Part shown: positions 40,020 through 48,175 of the stretch, piece after piece
Position numbering within the stretch: the stretch's first letter is position 1
Layout of the letters: each line of letters starts with the position of its first letter
Assembly (NCBI GenBank): GCA_027941995.1
Contig: CP115966.1
Span: 682,001-746,000 of the forward strand
Direction: 5' to 3'
Origin: Erythrobacteraceae bacterium WH01K
GTDB taxonomy: Bacteria > Pseudomonadota > Alphaproteobacteria > Sphingomonadales > Sphingomonadaceae
Length of the DNA stretch: 64,000 bases
Position numbers and translations under genes: made by a program
The notes under the pieces: model-generated
The model's input: the letters and a program-made list of their open reading frames with translations, nothing else
Told to the model about the DNA's origin: nothing
The model's database searches: none

Positions 40020-40274
40020 TTATTTCGCCGCGTCCTGCTCGCGCTTCCCGTGTTCGGTCCGGCTGTTGCCATAGCCGACCTGTGCGCCGTCGACCTCGGC
40101 ATCGGTCGTCTCCTTGCCCTTGGCATTGTTGCGCAATTCGGCGTCCTGCTCCGCGCCCCGGCGTTTCTCGACCTCGGGACCGGTGCGCGTCGGTTCGATG
40201 GGATTGGTGGAGGGTTTCAGCGCAACGTCGCGCTGGTCGTGCCCAGTGGTGTTTTGGGTGGTGTTCTTGGTCAT
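40020..40274 (-). CDS. Small hydrophilic hypothetical protein
   Basis: An 84-residue protein rich in Asn, Thr, Glu and Lys, without hydrophobic segments, beginning MTKNTTQNTTGHDQRDVAL and ending in GNSRTEHGKREQDAAK. It is probably disordered and may resemble general-stress hydrophilins. No family is recognised. ATG 40274 follows AGGAA. Divergent from nrdB across about 190 bp. Confidence 0.6.
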   Translation of the reverse strand: MTKNTTQNTTGHDQRDVALKPSTNPIEPTRTGPEVEKRRGAEQDAELRNNAKGKETTDAEVDGAQVGYGNSRTEHGKREQDAAK

Positions 40275-40462
40275 GGCCGTTCCTATATTGTGCGTGTACA
40301 CAGGGAAGAACGGGCCCCGCGCCCCTGCCGTTCCCACCCGCTTTGGTCCGGGGTCGGCAGTATCACCGGTCTTATCCCCGACCCTTTGGTCAGGCTTGCT
40401 ATCGAATCACCGCTATGATTCTGTAACAAGATAGACCACGCCCAATCCCACGGAGATACAAG

Positions 40463-41527
40463 ATGTCGTTGCTCGAAGCCCGCAAGACCTACAAACCCTT
40501 CGAGTATCCGTGGGCCTACGATTTCTGGAAACTGCAGCAGCAGGTCCACTGGATGCCGGAAGAGGTGCCGCTGGGCGAGGATTGCCGCGACTGGGCGCAG
40601 AAGATTTCGGAGCACGAGCGCAACCTGCTCACCCAGATCTTCCGCTTCTTCACCCAGGCCGATGTCGAGGTGCAGGATTGCTACCACGACAAATATGCCC
40701 GCGTGTTCAAGCCGACCGAGGTCAAGATGATGCTGACCGCGTTCAGCAACATGGAAACGGTCCACATCGCGGCCTATTCCCATCTGCTCGACACGATCGG
40801 CATGCCCGAAAGCGAATACAGCGCCTTCCTCGAATACGAGGAGATGAAGGACAAGCACGATTACCTGCAGATCTTCGGCGTCGACACGGACGAGGATATC
40901 GCCCGCACGCTGGCGGCCTTCGGCGGTTTCACCGAAGGGATGCAGCTGTTCGCCAGCTTCGCCATGCTGATGAACTTCCCGCGCTTCAACAAGATGAAGG
41001 GCATGGGCCAGATCGTGAGCTGGTCGGTCCGCGATGAAAGCCTGCACTGCGAAGGCATCGTCAAGCTGTTCCACGAATTCGTGCGCGAGCGGGACTGCTA
41101 TACGAAGGCGGTGAAGGAAGACATCATCGACATCTGCCAGAAGTCTGTCCGGCTGGAGGACAACTTCATCGACCTGGCGTTCGAGATGGGCCCCGTCAGC
41201 GGCATGACGCCCAAGGAAATCAAGAAATACATCCGCTACATCGCCGACTGGCGCCTGGGCCAGCTGGGCCTGCAGCCGATCTACATGGTGGAAGACCACC
41301 CCCTGCCCTGGCTCGCCCCGCTGCTGAACGGCGTGGAGCACGCCAACTTCTTCGAACAGCGCGCAACCGAATATTCCAAGGGCGCGACGAAGGGCAACTG
41401 GCAGGACGTGTGGAGCACCTTCGACAAGCGCAAGGGTGCAGGGAAAGCCGCAAACGCCGAGGACGAGGCCGCGGATGACGGTCCGGGGCTGTTCGGGGAT
41501 GAGAGCGGGAGCGTGGCGGCGGAGTAG
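40463..41527 (+). CDS. nrdB: Ribonucleoside-diphosphate reductase class I, beta subunit
   Basis: Radical-generating dimetal subunit of ribonucleotide reductase, 354 residues. Metal and radical residues are visible: QADVEVQD helix, then METVHIAAYSH with Glu, His (+3) and the radical Tyr (+4 after the His), GFTEGMQLF, and VRDESLHCEG with the second Glu and His. The Tyr means a class Ia/Ib-type radical rather than the class Ic Phe variant. There is no N-terminal ATP-cone. The acidic Ala-rich tail ends about 40 residues after the core. ATG 40463 follows ACGGAGATACA. Confidence 0.95.
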   Translation: MSLLEARKTYKPFEYPWAYDFWKLQQQVHWMPEEVPLGEDCRDWAQKISEHERNLLTQIFRFFTQADVEVQDCYHDKYARVFKPTEVKMMLTAFSNMETVHIAAYSHLLDTIGMPESEYSAFLEYEEMKDKHDYLQIFGVDTDEDIARTLAAFGGFTEGMQLFASFAMLMNFPRFNKMKGMGQIVSWSVRDESLHCEGIVKLFHEFVRERDCYTKAVKEDIIDICQKSVRLEDNFIDLAFEMGPVSGMTPKEIKKYIRYIADWRLGQLGLQPIYMVEDHPLPWLAPLLNGVEHANFFEQRATEYSKGATKGNWQDVWSTFDKRKGAGKAANAEDEAADDGPGLFGDESGSVAAE

Positions 41528-41529
41528 GG

Positions 41530-42621
41530 ATGTGCGCAATGGCCGACGACGTGTGCGAAGATGCCAACCATGATCGAAGTGGTGATCGGATAGACGAAGA
41601 TAACTCTCCAGAACAGAACTCGAACCAGGCTGGCGCACTATCAGGGATTGGGGCTCTTGTTTTTGGTGCGGTCGCTGCACTCTTGCTAGCGCTTTTTCTA
41701 CCTGAGCTAGTACGCAGTCTGCAAGACGAGGCCGTAACTATACCTCAGATTGTAATTGCCGCCCTTGGTCTGACTTATAGTGCATTCCTGATCGTGTTAG
41801 TCGGAACCGCCCATGGCCGAAAAATGGCTGTTAGCTCTTTCGAGCGATTGAACCGCGCCGTTGCTGCTGCTGTGAGTACATTAGTCGGCGTTAATCTGAA
41901 CGCCGAACTTTCCTCGCGGCCGAAGGACACTGAAGAGATTCGAGAGGCACTCGAATATTTACGTTCACGGTCCGCGTCCCAATCTGTAAATCTTTCTCGA
42001 GGAGCCGAAGAAGAGATTATTCAGCTGGTGAGAGAATCATTCAAGGACCAGTTGCGTCCTCAAATGGATCTGGCGTTCGGCCATATTATCAAAGAGAGGG
42101 CTCGAGATTTTTCGCGCAATGATGCAATAGATGTTTTGCTCGATGCTACGGAGCAACTTAAACGTGCTTCTTCGACTGTAACGGTGAGGGGTTTCATAAA
42201 TTTAATAATCGGTATCGGATTTGCTCTCGCTGCACTTTACTTTCTGAAAGAGTCGGTAGAAGCCTTCGATCCCGTGCAAATTGCGAGGTTAAGTCAATCA
42301 CAGGCGATATATTTGATTGGCATACGCGTATCCTTGACGATTGTAATTACGGCAATCGCTTACTTTTTCCTATCTCTTTACAGAAGAAGTCTTGAGGATG
42401 TTAAATATTACCAGAATGAGGTGGCTTTTTTATCGGGGAGGGTTGCTGCGATCGCGCTCGTGATCAGCGCGGGAGACAAGGAGTCCCTCGCACATGCGAT
42501 GCCGCTCTTGAATAGCACAGACCGGAATAAGGCAGATCAGAAGTCGGTAGAGGCGAGGTCGGTTGATGTGACATTCTTTGAAAAAGTCTTAGAAAAGATC
42601 CCCAGCCTGAAAGCTGAGTGA
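41530..42621 (+). CDS. Low-GC multi-pass membrane protein of unknown function
   Basis: A 363-residue protein I cannot assign. Layout: acidic hydrophilic N-terminus (1-34), two membrane segments (about 38-60 and 72-93), a 110-residue soluble helical domain (about 95-215; EEEIIQLVRESFKDQL), two more membrane segments (about 220-240 and 260-285), and a helical C-terminal domain with VKYYQNEVAFLSGRVAAIALVIS and LLNSTDRNKADQ. It begins 2 bp after the nrdB stop, so it may be translationally coupled, yet its GC content and codon use are clearly lower than nrdB. An in-frame ATG at 41539 is the alternative start. Probably acquired. Confidence 0.72.
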   Translation: MCAMADDVCEDANHDRSGDRIDEDNSPEQNSNQAGALSGIGALVFGAVAALLLALFLPELVRSLQDEAVTIPQIVIAALGLTYSAFLIVLVGTAHGRKMAVSSFERLNRAVAAAVSTLVGVNLNAELSSRPKDTEEIREALEYLRSRSASQSVNLSRGAEEEIIQLVRESFKDQLRPQMDLAFGHIIKERARDFSRNDAIDVLLDATEQLKRASSTVTVRGFINLIIGIGFALAALYFLKESVEAFDPVQIARLSQSQAIYLIGIRVSLTIVITAIAYFFLSLYRRSLEDVKYYQNEVAFLSGRVAAIALVISAGDKESLAHAMPLLNSTDRNKADQKSVEARSVDVTFFEKVLEKIPSLKAE

Positions 42622-42706
42622 CTATTTGATGCAGTCCATTCGCAAGCCCGTCCGCAAGAGGGGAAAGGGAAATACGCTTCGGTGGTGGTCTTGGCGCAAT
42701 TCAGTC

Positions 42707-42740
42707 CCCCTCCCGCTTGCGGGAGGGGTTAGGGGTGGGC
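42707..42740 (+). repeat. GC-rich palindromic repeat, copy A (left of DUF559 gene)
   Basis: CCCCTCCCGC-TT-GCGGGAGGGG (42707-42728) is a perfect 10-bp palindrome with a 2-nt centre, followed by TTAGGGGTGGGC. The same unit recurs inverted on the other side of the DUF559 gene at 43237-43271. A related, shorter palindrome (CCCTCCTGC-AGGCGGGAGGG) lies at about 42833-42851. Confidence 0.85.
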
Positions 42741-42863
42741 GAGGCCCTTGGGGCGGGGCCGGTCTTGGGTGAGGGCTGTCGCGCTGGCCCACCCTGATGC
42801 GACTAATCAGCGAAGCTGATAAGGCTCGCTTCCCTCCTGCAGGCGGGAGGGAGTGTCTTGCGC

Positions 42864-43226
42864 TCAGCTCTTGGCCTGGCGCAGTTTCTCAATTTCCCGC
42901 CTGATTGCGGTTGCGCCTGCTTCGGGATCTTCCACCACGTCGTCATTGGTGAAATGCAGGGTGCGATAGCCGCGGGACCGGAGGTCGGCGTCGCGCCGCT
43001 CGTCGCGCTGCGGGTCGATGTCGTGGCTATATCCGTCGAGTTCGATCACCAGTTTGAGTTCCCGGCAGAGGAAATCGGCAAACCACGGGCCAACGGGCAT
43101 CTGGCGGCTGAACTTCGCACCCAGCTGTGAGCGGGCGAGGTATTGCCACAGCGTGCGTTCCGCCGGTGTCGCGCGGTTGCGGAGATCGCGGGCGCGGCTT
43201 GTGTTTCTGTGTATCCAGTCGGGCAT
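42864..43226 (-). CDS. DUF559 (Vsr/PD-(D/E)XK-like) endonuclease-domain protein
   Basis: A 120-residue DUF559 protein. Matching pattern: RARDLRNRATPAERTLWQYL, FSRQMPVGPWFADFLC, then LVIELDGYSHD with the ELDG metal-site motif, DLRSRGYRTLHFTNDDVVED. The fold is that of very-short-patch-repair endonucleases. Function of stand-alone DUF559 proteins is not established. Both sides carry inverted copies of a GC-rich palindrome, as if gene and repeats were a cassette. Start ATG at 43226. Confidence 0.9.
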   Translation of the reverse strand: MPDWIHRNTSRARDLRNRATPAERTLWQYLARSQLGAKFSRQMPVGPWFADFLCRELKLVIELDGYSHDIDPQRDERRDADLRSRGYRTLHFTNDDVVEDPEAGATAIRREIEKLRQAKS

Positions 43227-43236
43227 CTGTGTGACT

Positions 43237-43271
43237 TGCCCACCCCCGGCCCCTCCCGCAAGCGGGAGGGG
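43237..43271 (-). repeat. GC-rich palindromic repeat, copy B (right of DUF559 gene)
   Basis: CCCCTCCCGC-AA-GCGGGAGGGG (43250-43271), preceded by GCCCACCCCCGG. It is the reverse complement of copy A with few differences, so the two copies bracket the DUF559 gene as inverted repeats. Confidence 0.85.
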
Positions 43272-43335
43272 TGTAATTGCGCGTCTTCGCGGCGAAATGA
43301 TTTCTTCAACATTCGCTCGCTAATTGTAACGGGTG

Positions 43336-43791
43336 ATGCTTGAATATTTGACCTATTACCTGATCGCTATCAATTTTGCGGCATTCGCTCTCTTCGCCTA
43401 TGACAAGCAACAAGCGGAAAACGGCGGTTGGCGGGTGCGCAATGACACGCTGATCCTGATGGCTACGCTAGGCGGAATCATCGGCGCGTTCGCGGGGCGC
43501 GCCGTGTTCCGCCACAAAATCCGCACTCCCGGCTTTGCAGGCAGCCTGCTGGCAGGGTTCGGGACGGGTGCGTTCCTGGCGGCCGGTGCTTACTTCCTGC
43601 TTCCCGGATACCTGATGCCTCGCAGCGCCAAGGAAACCGCCAGACTGGAAGCAGTTATGGCCAGCAGGCATTTCAGCGGTTGCAATGCGGTTCGCGCTGC
43701 CGGCGCCGCTCCACTCCGTTATGGCGAACCGGGCTATCGGAGCGACATGGATGGTGACGGCGACGGGGTGGCGTGCGAACCCCGCTATTGA
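43336..43791 (+). CDS. DUF1294 membrane protein fused to an excalibur calcium-binding motif
   Basis: A 151-residue protein. Residues about 1-95 are DUF1294: LIAINFAAFALFAYDKQQA, LILMATLGGIIGAFAGRAVFRHKIR and a further hydrophobic segment. The C-terminal 40 residues match the excalibur motif: SGCNAVRAAGAAPLRYGEPGY followed by DMDGDGDGVACE, with the Dx-Dx-DG calcium loop and conserved cysteines. The excalibur end should face the periplasm. Start ATG 43336 (GTG 43333 adjacent). Next to the DUF559 cassette; function unknown. Confidence 0.85.
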   Translation: MLEYLTYYLIAINFAAFALFAYDKQQAENGGWRVRNDTLILMATLGGIIGAFAGRAVFRHKIRTPGFAGSLLAGFGTGAFLAAGAYFLLPGYLMPRSAKETARLEAVMASRHFSGCNAVRAAGAAPLRYGEPGYRSDMDGDGDGVACEPRY

Positions 43792-44215
43792 CCTTGGCGA
43801 AGGCCTAAACTCGATGGTCCGTTTTCCACCAAGAGCGGACGATCTACATGGATATGTATCACCGTGGTCATGTCGAGCAGGATGCCGTCGAAGGCTATGG
43901 CATCGTCGGCGGACGCGAGGCCGGACCGGAGGGCTAGTCAGAACGGCAAGGGTTGGGAGCCTGGCCGCGCTGTAGGAAATCTCCGGAAACCCGCGCGACA
44001 TATTCGTGCGCTATGCCCTGTTTTGCGATTCGCGCATCAGCGGCGTGTAAGCCGCTCCACCGGCGGCTTTGCGCTGGATGACGCTTCGCGGCGCCGTGTC
44101 ACATCTGTCACCCTGGGCCTGCGAAAGGCTGCCTGCCGGTGGGCTTTCCGAAAAGGAGATCGGCGGCGCCAATCCAATCGTGTCATGTTGGACGCGTTCG
44201 CCGGCCGGTCGGGGG
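43792..44215. other. Intergenic stretch without a convincing gene
   Basis: No supported gene. A 29-codon open frame at 43848-43937 (starting MDMYHRGHVEQDAVEGYG) has only a weak ribosome site and is left as a possibility. Small GC hairpins occur near 44040-44075, but no terminator with a T-run, tRNA or riboswitch signature is seen. Confidence 0.4.
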
Positions 44216-44752
44216 TCAGGCGCACCAGTCGATAGATGCCGCGCCCCAGCCGGACCCTTGCGCCAGGCCGCTCTCGATCATGACATCCGCCAGCAGGCTG
44301 CCATCGGCCCGCGACGCGGCGCGCAGTTCGCGGCCATAGCGGTCGCGGGGCGGCTGCTCCCCGCCATCGACGTAGGCGCGCTCGGCATTGAGCCATACCA
44401 GCAATGCGGCCCGCGCCCGCTGCGCCGCCTCCCGCTCGCCCGCGCAGGCGCCGTTCATTTCCGGGGCGTCGAACCCGGTCAGGCGCACGCGCCGCCGCTG
44501 GTCGAAAGGGCCAAGTGCGACGGTGTCGCCATCGATGACGCAGGCGCTCGCACCGCCCTGTCCGCACAGGACGAAGCGCTGTGGCAGGGCCTGCGGATCC
44601 TGGCCGGGCGTGGCGGTCCGGGTCAGCAGCCAGCTCGCCGCCAATATCGCGGCCAGCACCAGCGGCAGGCGGACTGCGCGCCACCATCCGCTCAAGCGCC
44701 GCTTCGCCTGCCACCTTGCATCGAAGCGCGGGGGTTTGTGGCGGTGGATCAC
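44216..44752 (-). CDS. Thermonuclease (SNase-like) family protein, membrane-anchored
   Basis: A 178-residue protein with a basic N-terminus and one membrane segment (LPLVLAAILAASWLL, about 25-40), then a staphylococcal-nuclease-like OB-fold domain: ACVIDGDTVALG with the calcium Asp, RVRLTGFDAPEMNG with the catalytic Arg, and a DRYGRELR motif with the second catalytic Arg. It would degrade nucleic acid or bind it in the periplasm. The GTG at 44752 is a guess that gives a sensible length; longer frames overlap the upstream lipoprotein gene. Confidence 0.83.
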   Translation of the reverse strand: MIHRHKPPRFDARWQAKRRLSGWWRAVRLPLVLAAILAASWLLTRTATPGQDPQALPQRFVLCGQGGASACVIDGDTVALGPFDQRRRVRLTGFDAPEMNGACAGEREAAQRARAALLVWLNAERAYVDGGEQPPRDRYGRELRAASRADGSLLADVMIESGLAQGSGWGAASIDWCA

Positions 44753-44792
44753 GCGGCGTGCCGTGGGCGAGGGCGCGGGCTTGGGCGAGGGG

Positions 44793-45461
44793 TCAGGAGC
44801 CTTCGAAGCCCCACGGCGCCGGGGGCGGGGGAACCTCGTCCTTAAAATCGAACTCGGCGCGGAAGAGGCGCGGGGCGGGTGCGCCGCCTTCGACCGTGCG
44901 GCGCAGCTGGTAGGCGAACTGCCCGCCTGCCGTGCCTGCGGGGTCGACCTCGACCGACCAGACATTGGTGACGGAGGCGTCCAGCCCCTCGGTCAGGAAG
45001 AGCTCGACGCTTTCCTCGTCCACCGGGAAAGCCTGCGCGGTGGCGCTGCCGGGGGTGGCGGTGTCGCCGCCATACAGGGTGACGGCATCGGGCTCGCCAT
45101 CCTCGTGCCGGTGGTCGTGTTTCAGGCGCAGGCCTCCGGGCGTTCGGGTGAACACCCAGGTGCGGCTGCGGTCCCACCCGGCACCTGCCGGGCGGATGTG
45201 GAACGGCACGGCGATGCGGTTCGCTGAGCAGTCGCGGACATGCATTACCATCTCGGCGCCCGCGAGGTCGCTATCGGCGGCATCCTTGCTGACCAGCGCG
45301 CCCGAATACGCCTTGCCGCAATGGCTGGCGAGATTGGCGAAGAACGCATCCTGCGGCGTCTCTGCCACGCCAGAAGGCCCGGAGGACGCGTGCTCGCAGC
45401 CTGCCAGCAGGATCACGGCGAGAGCGGGGAGGATGGCGATGCGCGGGGCAGGGAGGGTCAT
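44793..45461 (-). CDS. Lipoprotein of unknown function
   Basis: A 222-residue exported lipoprotein: the signal peptide ends in the lipobox LLAGC at about residue 22. The mature protein has two more cysteines (SHCGKAYSG, VRDCSANRI) that may form a disulfide, then WVFTRTPGGLRLKHDHRHEDG and a beta-rich C-terminus. No family named. ATG 45461 has AGGG five bases upstream; ATG 45473 is an alternative. 40 bp upstream of the nuclease gene, likely one transcript. Confidence 0.75.
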   Translation of the reverse strand: MTLPAPRIAILPALAVILLAGCEHASSGPSGVAETPQDAFFANLASHCGKAYSGALVSKDAADSDLAGAEMVMHVRDCSANRIAVPFHIRPAGAGWDRSRTWVFTRTPGGLRLKHDHRHEDGEPDAVTLYGGDTATPGSATAQAFPVDEESVELFLTEGLDASVTNVWSVEVDPAGTAGGQFAYQLRRTVEGGAPAPRLFRAEFDFKDEVPPPPAPWGFEGS

Positions 45462-45620
45462 GACCGCCCTCATGGCAAAGCGCATGCGCGGCGGCAATCG
45501 CTTCGCGTCGTCGCGGTCCGGGAAGGGCGGACGCGTGGACGAATGCGGAACGGCTTGGCGAACAGGATGTTGGATGAAGGAAGCGCGTTTGCAAATGCGC
45601 GTGCAACAGGAGAATATTCG

Positions 45621-45896
45621 ATGACCGATCCCGTCCCCGATTCAAAGCCGTCCACCCGCTGGTTCTGGGTCGGCGCGCTCGTCCTGCTGGCAGTGGTGCT
45701 GATCATCTTCGTCTTCAACGCCGATGGCGACGAGGACGACTTCACCGTCACCGATGCGGACATTACCACGACGGAGGAACGCCTCAATACCGATCTCGGC
45801 GCCACCGACATGGATGAGGCGGCCGAACAGGTGAACGGCGCCGAAACCGGCGATACGGCCGAACCGATGATGACGACGCCGACCGAAGGCGAATAA
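45621..45896 (+). CDS. Small single-pass membrane protein with acidic tail
   Basis: A 91-residue protein: short N-terminus, one membrane segment (WFWVGALVLLAVVLIIFVF, about 14-32) and an acidic Thr/Asp/Glu-rich tail of about 55 residues (DADITTTEERLNTDLGATD). No family recognised. ATG 45621 has an AGGAG site eight bases upstream. It precedes argB by 53 bp on the same strand. Confidence 0.7.
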   Translation: MTDPVPDSKPSTRWFWVGALVLLAVVLIIFVFNADGDEDDFTVTDADITTTEERLNTDLGATDMDEAAEQVNGAETGDTAEPMMTTPTEGE

Positions 45897-45949
45897 CTCC
45901 GCAGGCGCAGCCGCTTTCCAGTCGGCTGCGCTTGCGCTAGGCGCGGCGC

Positions 45950-46876
45950 ATGACCGACAAGAGCGCATCGCCCGGAACGCTGGCCAAGACACAGGTCCTC
46001 ATCGAGGCCCTGCCCTATTTCCAGCGTTATGCCGGGCGTACCTTCGTGGTGAAATATGGCGGCCATGCCATGGGCGATGCGAAGGCCGCCCGTGAATTTG
46101 CCGAGGACATCGTCCTGCTGAAGGCAGTCGGCATCAACCCGGTGGTCGTGCATGGCGGCGGTCCGCAGATCGGTGACATGCTGAAACGGCTGGGGGTGGA
46201 AAGCACCTTTGTCGACGGCCTTCGCGTAACCGACCAGGCAACGGCGGAGGTCGCCGAAATGGTGTTGTCGGGCGCTATCAACAAACAGCTCGTCAGCTGG
46301 ATCGCGGCTGCCGGCGGCAAGGCGATGGGCATTTCGGGCAAGGATGGCGGTCTCGTCACCGCGACCAAGCTGGAACGGACGACCAGAGATCCCGATAGCC
46401 AGATCGAGCGGGTGCTGGACCTGGGCTTCGTAGGCGAACCGACCCATGTCGACACCACCATCCTCCAGACGGCGAGTGCGGCGGGCATGATCCCGATCGT
46501 TGCGCCGATCGGACGGGGCGAGGACGGGGAAACCTACAACATCAACGCCGATACGATGGCTGGTGCGATTGCCTCTGCCCTGGGTGCGGCGCGCCTGCTG
46601 CTGCTGACCGACGTGCCGGGCGTGCTGGACAAGGAAGGGACGCTCATGACCGACCTGACGCCGGAAAGTATCGCCCCGCTGCGGCAGGACGGCACGATTT
46701 CCGGCGGGATGATACCGAAGCTGGAAACCTGCACCGCCGCGGTCGAGGCCGGGTGCGAGGCGGCGGTCGTCCTAGACGGGCGGGTTCCGCACGCCATGCT
46801 GCTGGAATTCTTCACCTCGCGCGGGGCCGGTACGCTCATCAGCCTTGCGGCACCCGGCGGGGATACCGGCGATTGA
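45950..46876 (+). CDS. argB: Acetylglutamate kinase
   Basis: Phosphorylates N-acetyl-L-glutamate, second step of arginine synthesis. The 308-residue amino-acid-kinase-fold protein has [12 protein letters not shown] (nucleotide Lys), [16 protein letters not shown] (substrate loop), VEMVLSG-like [25 protein letters not shown] and [11 protein letters not shown]. The N-terminal helix [15 protein letters not shown] is typical of the arginine-inhibited hexameric type. Other arg genes are not adjacent. Confidence 0.96.
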   Translation: MTDKSASPGTLAKTQVLIEALPYFQRYAGRTFVVKYGGHAMGDAKAAREFAEDIVLLKAVGINPVVVHGGGPQIGDMLKRLGVESTFVDGLRVTDQATAEVAEMVLSGAINKQLVSWIAAAGGKAMGISGKDGGLVTATKLERTTRDPDSQIERVLDLGFVGEPTHVDTTILQTASAAGMIPIVAPIGRGEDGETYNINADTMAGAIASALGAARLLLLTDVPGVLDKEGTLMTDLTPESIAPLRQDGTISGGMIPKLETCTAAVEAGCEAAVVLDGRVPHAMLLEFFTSRGAGTLISLAAPGGDTGD

Positions 46877-46968
46877 GCCTTGCGCCGCCGTCCATGCGTA
46901 TTAGTTTGTTGATACACCTGTGCGCCGACGCTAGATCGGCGCTACTCCTCCCGGCCTGAAAGGCGACC

Positions 46969-47268
46969 ATGTCCAACCTCCTGTTCACCCTGATCCAGAT
47001 CGTCGACCTGTTGACCACGGCGCTCATCACGCTGGTCATCATCCAGTTCGTCATCGGGCTGCTGTTCGCCTTCAACGTCATCAACCAGTCGAACGAGTTC
47101 ATGGCCTCGGTCTATCGGTCCATCAACGCCCTGCTGGAGCCGATCCTGGCGCCGATCCGCCGCCTGATACCCAGCGCGGGTTCGATCGATTTCTCGCCCC
47201 TGGTGCTGATCATCCTGCTGCAGGTCCTGATGATCGTCCTAACCGGCGTTGCGCGGTCCGTCGTATGA
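46969..47268 (+). CDS. YggT family membrane protein
   Basis: A 99-residue protein with two YggT-type hydrophobic hairpins: an N-terminal membrane segment pair ([20 protein letters not shown]) and a C-terminal one, separated by [19 protein letters not shown], the diagnostic PxxRRxxP block followed by [11 protein letters not shown]. Members are linked to osmotic tolerance and cell-division/membrane homeostasis. Its end overlaps the folD start by 4 bp (ATGA). Confidence 0.92.
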   Translation: MSNLLFTLIQIVDLLTTALITLVIIQFVIGLLFAFNVINQSNEFMASVYRSINALLEPILAPIRRLIPSAGSIDFSPLVLIILLQVLMIVLTGVARSVV

Positions 47269-48158
47269 CCGCGCGGATCATCGACGGGAAGGCTTTCGCG
47301 GCCGGGCTGCGCGAGCGGGTGGCGAAGGTCGCGGCCGAGTTCGAGGAGAAGGCGGGACGCAAGGCAGGCCTCGCCGTGGTGCTGGTGGGCGAGGATCCGG
47401 CCAGCCAGGTCTATGTCCGGTCCAAGGGCAAGGCGACCATCGCTGCAGGCATGGAAAGCTTCGAGCACCGGATGCCGGAAAGCACCTCGCAGGAGTTGCT
47501 GCTGGCGAAGGTCGACGAACTGAACGCCGATCCGGCCGTGGACGGTATCCTGGTCCAGTTGCCCCTGCCGAAACATCTCGACGAACAGGCGGTGGTCGAC
47601 CGGATTTCTCCGGCAAAGGATGTGGACGGACTGACCCCGGTCAGCACCGGTCAGCTGGTCCTGGGGCAGGCAGGGCTGGTCCCGTGCACCCCGCTCGGCA
47701 GCCTGATGCTGCTGAAGGACCAACTGGGCGACCTGTCGGGCATGGACGCGGTCGTCATCGGGCGATCCATCCTGGTGGGCAAGCCGATGGCGCAATTGCT
47801 GCTGGATGCGAATGCAACCGTCACGATTGCGCACAGCCACACGAAGAACCTGCCGGAGGTCGTCGGCCGCGCCGATATTGTCGTGGCAGCGGTCGGCCGC
47901 GCAGAGATGGTCAAGGCCGAATGGCTGAAGGAAGGCGCGACGGTAATCGATGTCGGCATCAACCGGCTGGCGCCCGAACCGGGCGCGGAAATGGGGCGCC
48001 TTGTCGGCGACGTGGATTTCGCCGGGGCCTCGCAGAAGGCCGGGGCGATCACTCCCGTGCCGGGCGGGGTCGGCCCGATGACAATTGCGGTCCTGCTGAG
48101 GAATACCGTCGTTGCCGCCCATCGGCGCGAAGGGATGGAGGCGCCCGGCGGTCTCTGA
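47265..48158 (+). CDS. folD: Methylenetetrahydrofolate dehydrogenase / methenyltetrahydrofolate cyclohydrolase
   Basis: Bifunctional NADP enzyme interconverting methylene-, methenyl- and formyl-THF. Of 297 residues: [16 protein letters not shown] with the catalytic Yxxx[44 protein letters not shown] (nucleotide loop) and [16 protein letters not shown] at the end. Coupled to yggT by ATGA and followed 17 bp later by a lipoprotein gene. Confidence 0.97.
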   Translation: MTARIIDGKAFAAGLRERVAKVAAEFEEKAGRKAGLAVVLVGEDPASQVYVRSKGKATIAAGMESFEHRMPESTSQELLLAKVDELNADPAVDGILVQLPLPKHLDEQAVVDRISPAKDVDGLTPVSTGQLVLGQAGLVPCTPLGSLMLLKDQLGDLSGMDAVVIGRSILVGKPMAQLLLDANATVTIAHSHTKNLPEVVGRADIVVAAVGRAEMVKAEWLKEGATVIDVGINRLAPEPGAEMGRLVGDVDFAGASQKAGAITPVPGGVGPMTIAVLLRNTVVAAHRREGMEAPGGL

Positions 48159-48175
48159 CCGGGCCGGGCTCTGTC

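Noticed and set aside
43848-43937. 29-residue ORF
   Set aside because: Only weak ribosome-site sequence and no homology pattern; mentioned in the intergenic entry but not called a gene.
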